Source of the DNA: Armatimonadota bacterium
GTDB lineage: Bacteria > Armatimonadota > Zipacnadia > Zipacnadales > UBA11051
NCBI GenBank assembly: GCA_003542955.1
Contig: DPJP01000136.1
Location: 38,889-48,748 of the forward strand
Length of the DNA: 9,860 nt
Reading direction: 5' to 3'
This document shows, in pieces, positions 5,285 through 9,860 of this stretch (its first letter is position 1; every line of letters begins with the position of its first letter). A program made the position numbers and the translations under genes. Under the pieces are notes generated by a model. It was not told the origin of the DNA, did not search any database, and was given only the letters and a program-made list of their open reading frames with translations.

Positions 5285-7528
5285 ATGAATGCGCGAGCCG
5301 CCGGCACCAACTCAATCGTCGTCCCACGAGATGCCGGTAGACCGTATTTGACAGCAGCCCAGGCTGCCGCCCGGCAGCTGGAGCTGCCTGTGCAGCCCGC
5401 CGACAGCCCGGATGCATCGGCAATCAACATCGGTCCCGCCGACTTCGTCGGGGACTGCGCCGGTGCGGCGGCCATGGTGGCGAGCGCGCCCTCCGACAAA
5501 CGCTGGGACCTCATCTACCAGACGGACGAAGGCGGCTGGCTCGTGACGGGTGCGACAGAATTCGCCGCCGCCCACGCCCTGCTCTCATTGGCCGACTGGT
5601 TGCGCTGGGCCGAGCCGCTGCCCCAACCATACCGCATGCTGCGCACTCCGGCGTTCCACTCGATGACGATGGAGTTCGATGACTGGTCGGCCGGCTTCAC
5701 CCGCCTGGCCGACGGCTTCGACATGGCCCGTCACGTTGCCGACGCCGCGCGGGTGGGCATCGAGGCACTCGAGATCAACCTGCTCGCCGATGCGGTGCCG
5801 ATCCAGGTGCGCGAGCGCCGCGTGTACGAAGACATGTACCAGTGGTGGTGTATCTACTCGCCTGGTCTTGATATGTTCTTTGAATCAGACCTTACGCGGG
5901 GGACATACCGGCGCGCCATGCTCCAGCGGAACCTCGACAAGCTGCTGGCGACCGCGGAGTTGTGCCGCGACTGGGGCATCATGCCGACCTTCATCGCCTT
6001 TGAGCCGCGTGTATGGCCGGAGCGGCTGTATGACAAGTACCCGGACTTGCGCGGGGCGCGCGTGGACTGCTCCGACTACTCGGCGGAGGCGGAGTTTGCT
6101 CCCGATCCGAACCATCCGCACGTGCTCGAGCACTACTCCGAGATGATGACACAACTCATGGAGGCGGTGCCGGACCTGGGGCTGTTCTCGATCTGGTCGC
6201 AGGACAGCAACGCCGGCTTCCCGTGGGCGCAGAAGCTCTATCCCGGCCCCAACGGTCCCCGCGCGGCCCGCAAGCGCCCTGTCGAGGACGGCGTTGTGAA
6301 CCTGATGACGGCCCTCCGGGACGCCGGCCGCAGGGTCAATCCCAATCTCCAACTCACCATCTGCGGCTCCTGGTTCGTCGGTGACGAGGTGCCCGCCATC
6401 GCAAGAGCGCTGCCGGACGATATCGGGATGAGCTTCACCACCCGCCCGGGCGCCTGGGAGCGCATCGAGACAATCCGTGAGTGTGGCAGGGAGCCGCAGG
6501 TGCAGGTCGAGGAACTCAGTAACCCGTGGAAGCCGCTCGGGCCGATCCTGGGCATTCCCGCTCCCTGGAAGGTCTTCGAGATGCTGTGCGATATCAGTCA
6601 GAACGGACGCGTGGAGGACCTTGTTCTCCGCGGCGGCATCCAGTCTGAGGTGTTCGTTCCTCACTTCATCACCAATGAGGTCATCCGGGCGTTCCTGTTC
6701 GAAGGCTCAGGGCTTGATGTCGATGGGCTGGTGCGGCAGCGAGCCGCGGCGTGGACAGACAGCGACGCCGAAGCGGCGGCGCTCATCGAGGCCTGGCGAC
6801 TGTGCGACGCCGCCGTGCGCGCGGTGAGGGTCAACGCGTGGACGGTCAACTTCGTCTCCGGGCGCACACTGTGGCGTCGGATGGTCAGGCCGATAGTGCC
6901 GAACCAGGCGCTGTTGACAGTCGAAGATACCTGCTACTACCGCCACCTGGAGTTCACAGTCGGTCACACAGACCCCGCCTGGGTGGACCACTTCTACAAG
7001 GGCTGGGGGCGCATGGTGACCGATGCCGACGCCCACGCAGCACTGACCAACTACGACCGGAACATCCTCCCCGCCCTGCACCAGGCGATCAAGCGGCTGG
7101 ACGCGGTCGAGACGCTATCTGAGACCTCGCGCGACGTCAGGGACCGGATCGAGTGCTTCTACCGCGTATTCCGCACCGACCGGAACCTGATGGAGGTGCA
7201 GGAGGCGATCCACGCCTGCCTGGCTGAGGACCGCGAGCACCCGGAGCGCAGCGGTCACGTGCGACGCATCCGTGAGCGCATCGAGGATGAGTTGGAGAAC
7301 GTACGGGCCTTCATCGAACTGATCCAGACGTCGCCCTCGACTCTGATACCGACGACATCCTGGGAGGAGACCACCTTCATCCACCGGTCACCGTTTGACC
7401 ATCTGCTCAAGCTCAAACTCGACCGGATGCTGCGGCACCTTGACGATGTCCCGGGCCCGTGGTTTGCCGAGTTGGAGCAGCCGGGCGGCTGGACTTCCGA
7501 CCAGCGCGAACAGATGCCGGAGGCGTAG
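5285..7528 (+). CDS. Glycoside-hydrolase-like protein (GH20/GH67-type N-domain plus TIM-barrel-like domain)
   Basis: A large, probably cytoplasmic protein of 747 aa with no signal peptide or membrane segment. Residues about 10-115 resemble the alpha/beta domain that precedes the barrel in GH20/GH67-type enzymes: an N-terminal IVVPRDAG strand, an 'INIGPADF' strand (47-54), then YQTDEGGWLVTGATEFAAAH (78-97). The barrel-like part starts near FHSMTMEFDDW (124-134) and includes IEALEINLLA (159-168), GIMPTFIAFEPRVWPERLYDKYPDLRG (231-257) and LFSIWSQDSNAGF (300-312). The C-terminal 270 residues look helical. Acidic candidates at E130, E164, E240 and D307 are conserved-looking, but I cannot assign the catalytic pair. 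The ATG follows GGAGGAG by six bases. Its neighbours, a cupin-AraC regulator and a transporter-like protein, suggest hydrolysis of an imported glycoside. The substrate is unknown. Confidence 0.6.
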   Translation: MNARAAGTNSIVVPRDAGRPYLTAAQAAARQLELPVQPADSPDASAINIGPADFVGDCAGAAAMVASAPSDKRWDLIYQTDEGGWLVTGATEFAAAHALLSLADWLRWAEPLPQPYRMLRTPAFHSMTMEFDDWSAGFTRLADGFDMARHVADAARVGIEALEINLLADAVPIQVRERRVYEDMYQWWCIYSPGLDMFFESDLTRGTYRRAMLQRNLDKLLATAELCRDWGIMPTFIAFEPRVWPERLYDKYPDLRGARVDCSDYSAEAEFAPDPNHPHVLEHYSEMMTQLMEAVPDLGLFSIWSQDSNAGFPWAQKLYPGPNGPRAARKRPVEDGVVNLMTALRDAGRRVNPNLQLTICGSWFVGDEVPAIARALPDDIGMSFTTRPGAWERIETIRECGREPQVQVEELSNPWKPLGPILGIPAPWKVFEMLCDISQNGRVEDLVLRGGIQSEVFVPHFITNEVIRAFLFEGSGLDVDGLVRQRAAAWTDSDAEAAALIEAWRLCDAAVRAVRVNAWTVNFVSGRTLWRRMVRPIVPNQALLTVEDTCYYRHLEFTVGHTDPAWVDHFYKGWGRMVTDADAHAALTNYDRNILPALHQAIKRLDAVETLSETSRDVRDRIECFYRVFRTDRNLMEVQEAIHACLAEDREHPERSGHVRRIRERIEDELENVRAFIELIQTSPSTLIPTTSWEETTFIHRSPFDHLLKLKLDRMLRHLDDVPGPWFAELEQPGGWTSDQREQMPEA

Positions 7529-7663
7529 AGCGGGGGCCGCGTAGACGCGACCATTGGTCCCGCACACCTCAGAGCACACGCGGCGCGAAGGGAATCGCCC
7601 CACTACAGCGAACAAGCACACCGGTAGCTGTCGGCCGTCACGCAAGTGACCAGGGAGGGACCG
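7529..7663 (+). other. Gap between hydrolase-like and membrane-protein genes
   Basis: A gap of 135 bases. A weak branched hairpin is possible right after the stop: GCGGG 7530-7534 with CCCGC 7559-7563, plus an inner CGCG-TAGA-CGCG stem. No T-run follows, so it is not convincing as a terminator. I see no clear promoter, so the two genes may be co-transcribed. Confidence 0.4.
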
Positions 7664-9670
7664 GTGACTGCTCACAACCCCAATGTCGACCTGCACCCGC
7701 GGGATGACGCGCCTGCGGCGTCCGGCGCCGGACTGACAGCGCGTTCGCTGCTGCTGGCGTCCGTGTTCCTGGGCATCGGCGCCCTGTGGATTCGGAAGAC
7801 ATCGCTGCTGGCGTTCACGATTCTCGTCGGTGAGGGGACCCCCCCCGTGCCGGCCATGGCCGCGCTGGTGCTTATGGCCGCATTGGGCGTCGTATTCACG
7901 CGCCTCACGGCCACACCCCGCTGGCGCCGCGAGGGCCTCCTGGTCTACCTGCTGCTCACCTGCGCCTACATGACCATCGACGCCAACGGCGTCAGGCAGC
8001 TGTTCGCCTCGCTGACGAGCCTGCACTACTTTGCCGCCCCCGGCAATGACTACGCCGTGCTCGGCCAGACCATCCCCGGTTGGCTGATGCCACACGACGA
8101 TACGCTGATCCGGGGCTTCTACGAGGGTGTCGACGGCGGCGCGGTGCCCTGGGCCGGCTGGCTGCCGATCCTGATCGTCTGGGGCGGGGCATTCATGGTG
8201 CTCTCACTCTCGCTGGGGTGCCTCGTGTCGCTGTTCCGCACGCCCTGGGCCGAGGACGAGCACCTGACGTTCCCACTGGCGGAACTGGCGCTGAGCCTCG
8301 CGCCCGACCCGCAGGAGCAGCCCGGTCGGCCCTGGCTGCTCAGGTCCTGGCTCTTCTGGCTGGGCTTCGCCGTAGCAGCGCTCTACGACGGGTCGAACAT
8401 AGCCCATGCCTTCCTGCCCGGCATCAAGGCGGTCGGGCAGAACTTCGATCTGAGCCCGCTCTTGAGCGAGCGGCCGTGGTCGGCGCTGAGGCCGCTGAAC
8501 CTGGTGTTCCGCCCGGAGATTGTCGGCCTGGGCTACCTGGTACCCAAGGACGTGCTGCTTTCGGTCTGGTCGCTCTACCTTGTCTTCAGGGTTGAGAGCT
8601 TCCTCGCCACGCTGTTCGGGTACACGGCCGGCGCAGGCTTCCCCTACGATCGCGCGCAGGGGATGGGCGCGTACATCGGGCTGGGCCTGTTCACGCTCTA
8701 CGCCGGCCGACGCCACCTGCTCGCAGCGCTCCGGGCCGCCGTCGGGCGCGGGGCCGATGACAACACATCGGAGCACTCGATCCCGCCCCCGGTGGCCGTC
8801 TGGGGTGTGGTCATTGGATTCCTGTGTCTGGTGGCCATGATGGTTGCCGGGGGAATGGCGCCGCTGACGGCGCTCTCATACGTTGCGCTGATCTACCTGT
8901 GCACGCTCGCCTACTCCCGCGTCCGCGCACAGACCGGGCTGCCGATCACCTACGGAATGCCGCGGGAGGAGCTGTATGAGACGGTGCTCTACCTGCAGCC
9001 CACCAACGGGCACCTCTCTGACGCGGCAGTACGCAGCGAGAGCGTCTTCGCGCTCTTCCAGACACTCGGTCGGATGACGTTCGGCCAACTGGCCGCGAAC
9101 CAGCTCGAGGGGTTCCATATCGCGCGCCGCAGCCAGATCACGCGCTCGCACCTGCTCGGGGCGATCGTCCTGGGCCTGCTTGGCGGCCTGCTGCTCGGGT
9201 ACGCCATCCACCTGCTCGACTCGTACAACTACGGGTGGAACACCCTCGACGGGGGGAGCACGGAGGGCGGCTACCGTACGCGGCAGGCGCTGACATCGTA
9301 CTCACGGATGCAGTCAAGAGTCCACCCGGGAGAGCCCCTTGTGCCGGGCACGAGCATCGCCCGCGGGGTGGGCCTCGCGCTGGCCGTGCTGATGCTGTGG
9401 CTGCGGGCGAAGTACCTGCGCTTTCCCCTGAACCCCGTCGGGCTGGCATTGACGGGGACATTCGGCGGGCCAATCTGGTTCGCCGTGTTCATGGCGTGGC
9501 TGGCCAAAACGATCGTACTCCGGTTGGGTGGCGCGCACGCATTCAGGCAGTTGACCCCGGCGTTCCTGGGGTTAGCAATCGGGCACTTCCTGATTGCCGG
9601 CGGCATCTGGGGGATTGTGGGCGCGGTCAACGAGGAGGTTGCGACGCGGTACCTGCTATGGTTTGCGTGA
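7664..9670 (+). CDS. DUF6785/DUF6784-type polytopic membrane protein, putative transporter
   Basis: An integral membrane protein of 668 aa with about 12-13 hydrophobic segments, near residues 29-46, 62-80, 92-108, 168-191, 228-243, 296-318, 335-348, 378-398, 402-418, 497-518, 566-580, 600-620 and 633-655. The N-terminal 'LTARSLLLAS', the central LTFPLAELALSL (201-212) and the C-terminal FPLNPVGLAL (587-596), followed by FRQLTPAFLGLAIGHF (627-642), match my memory of the paired DUF6785 and DUF6784 domains. These are often found near glycoside hydrolases in Armatimonadota and Planctomycetota. Their activity is not established, though the size and topology suggest transport. The GTG at 7664 is preferred because GGGAGGG ends five bases upstream; another in-frame GTG at 7646 lacks a site. 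It probably works with the preceding hydrolase-like protein, for example by importing its substrate. Confidence 0.75.
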   Translation: MTAHNPNVDLHPRDDAPAASGAGLTARSLLLASVFLGIGALWIRKTSLLAFTILVGEGTPPVPAMAALVLMAALGVVFTRLTATPRWRREGLLVYLLLTCAYMTIDANGVRQLFASLTSLHYFAAPGNDYAVLGQTIPGWLMPHDDTLIRGFYEGVDGGAVPWAGWLPILIVWGGAFMVLSLSLGCLVSLFRTPWAEDEHLTFPLAELALSLAPDPQEQPGRPWLLRSWLFWLGFAVAALYDGSNIAHAFLPGIKAVGQNFDLSPLLSERPWSALRPLNLVFRPEIVGLGYLVPKDVLLSVWSLYLVFRVESFLATLFGYTAGAGFPYDRAQGMGAYIGLGLFTLYAGRRHLLAALRAAVGRGADDNTSEHSIPPPVAVWGVVIGFLCLVAMMVAGGMAPLTALSYVALIYLCTLAYSRVRAQTGLPITYGMPREELYETVLYLQPTNGHLSDAAVRSESVFALFQTLGRMTFGQLAANQLEGFHIARRSQITRSHLLGAIVLGLLGGLLLGYAIHLLDSYNYGWNTLDGGSTEGGYRTRQALTSYSRMQSRVHPGEPLVPGTSIARGVGLALAVLMLWLRAKYLRFPLNPVGLALTGTFGGPIWFAVFMAWLAKTIVLRLGGAHAFRQLTPAFLGLAIGHFLIAGGIWGIVGAVNEEVATRYLLWFA

Positions 9671-9676
9671 GGACAC

Positions 9677-9753
9677 CGGGGACTGGCACCCATTGCGCCA
9701 ACTGCCGTAGACAGAAACCATGCACACCGCAACGCAATGGGTCCCTGTCCCCG
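9677..9753. repeat. REP-like imperfect palindrome, unit A
   Basis: The arms 9677-9697 and 9733-9753 are complementary at 19 of 21 positions, around a 35-base loop. Each arm begins CGGGGAC when read from outside. The two mismatches are T-T (9684/9746) and C-C (9687/9743). It lies directly after the membrane-protein stop and could also act as a transcript-ending hairpin. Confidence 0.75.
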
Positions 9754-9776
9754 AGTCCGTTTATGTCGAGGGCATT

Positions 9777-9849
9777 GGGGACAGCGACCTGTCGCGTTGG
9801 TACAGACAGGCCTTGGTGAGGCGGGATGGCGCGACAGATGGCAGTCCCC
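9777..9849. repeat. REP-like imperfect palindrome, unit B
   Basis: The arms 9777-9796 and 9830-9849 are complementary at 17 of 20 positions, with a 33-base loop. They share the GGGGAC head and general layout of unit A. The mismatch after GGGGAC falls at the same arm position as in unit A (A-A here, T-T there). Confidence 0.75.
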
Positions 9850-9860
9850 GGGGACTGGCA
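9850..9860. repeat. Start of a third REP-like unit, cut by the window edge
   Basis: GGGGACTGGCA repeats the start of unit A exactly. With the preceding bases it forms a direct repeat of 13 bp (9676-9688 and 9848-9860). It joins unit B back-to-back through the 14-bp palindrome at 9843-9856. Confidence 0.6.

Noticed and set aside
7530..7563. Terminator after the hydrolase-like gene
   Set aside because: The stem is interrupted by a bulge and a wobble, and no T-run follows. It is too weak to call.

Overview
The window is a GC-rich bacterial segment (roughly two-thirds G+C, strong G/C at third codon positions). All eight supported genes lie on the + strand and most have good GGAGG-type ribosome binding sites. 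The gene content suggests an anaerobic or sulfide-exposed bacterium from a group such as Armatimonadota, Planctomycetota or a related uncultured lineage. The main reason is the last gene, a DUF6785/DUF6784-type membrane protein that I associate with those groups. This is inference from gene families, with no marker gene to confirm it.

Region 1 (1-1084) holds a MerR-type regulator with a C-terminal cysteine-rich 'two-CW'-like domain. It may be cut by the window's left edge. Its stop codon overlaps the GTG start of an unrecognised cysteine-rich protein whose second half looks weakly like a SAM-dependent methyltransferase. Region 2 (1085-4300) is a sulfur-metabolism operon. It has a recognisable sigma70-type promoter, a Thi4-family thiazole synthase, a 444-bp gap with two very stable stem-loops, then a homocysteine-biosynthesis (COG1900/DUF39) sulfurtransferase and a directly abutting NIL-domain ferredoxin. 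A clean intrinsic terminator ends it. The last two genes form a known pair that makes homocysteine from aspartate semialdehyde and sulfide. Thi4 puts sulfur into the thiamin thiazole, so all three products join sulfur to carbon skeletons.

Region 3 (4301-9670) looks like a carbohydrate-utilisation locus. It has an AraC-family regulator with a cupin sensor domain, a large cytoplasmic glycoside-hydrolase-like protein with an alpha/beta N-domain followed by a TIM-barrel-like domain, and a polytopic DUF6785/DUF6784 membrane protein that may be its transporter. Region 4 (9671-9860) is non-coding and carries a tandem cluster of GGGGAC-headed imperfect palindromes resembling REP or IS200/IS605-type hairpins. 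The cluster continues past the right edge.

No tRNA, rRNA, CRISPR array or transposase gene is visible. Two stretches of the ORF space are misleading. The homocysteine gene has 138 extra in-frame codons upstream of its real GTG start, and the AraC gene has an in-frame extension running back through the terminator. Neither extension appears to be protein.
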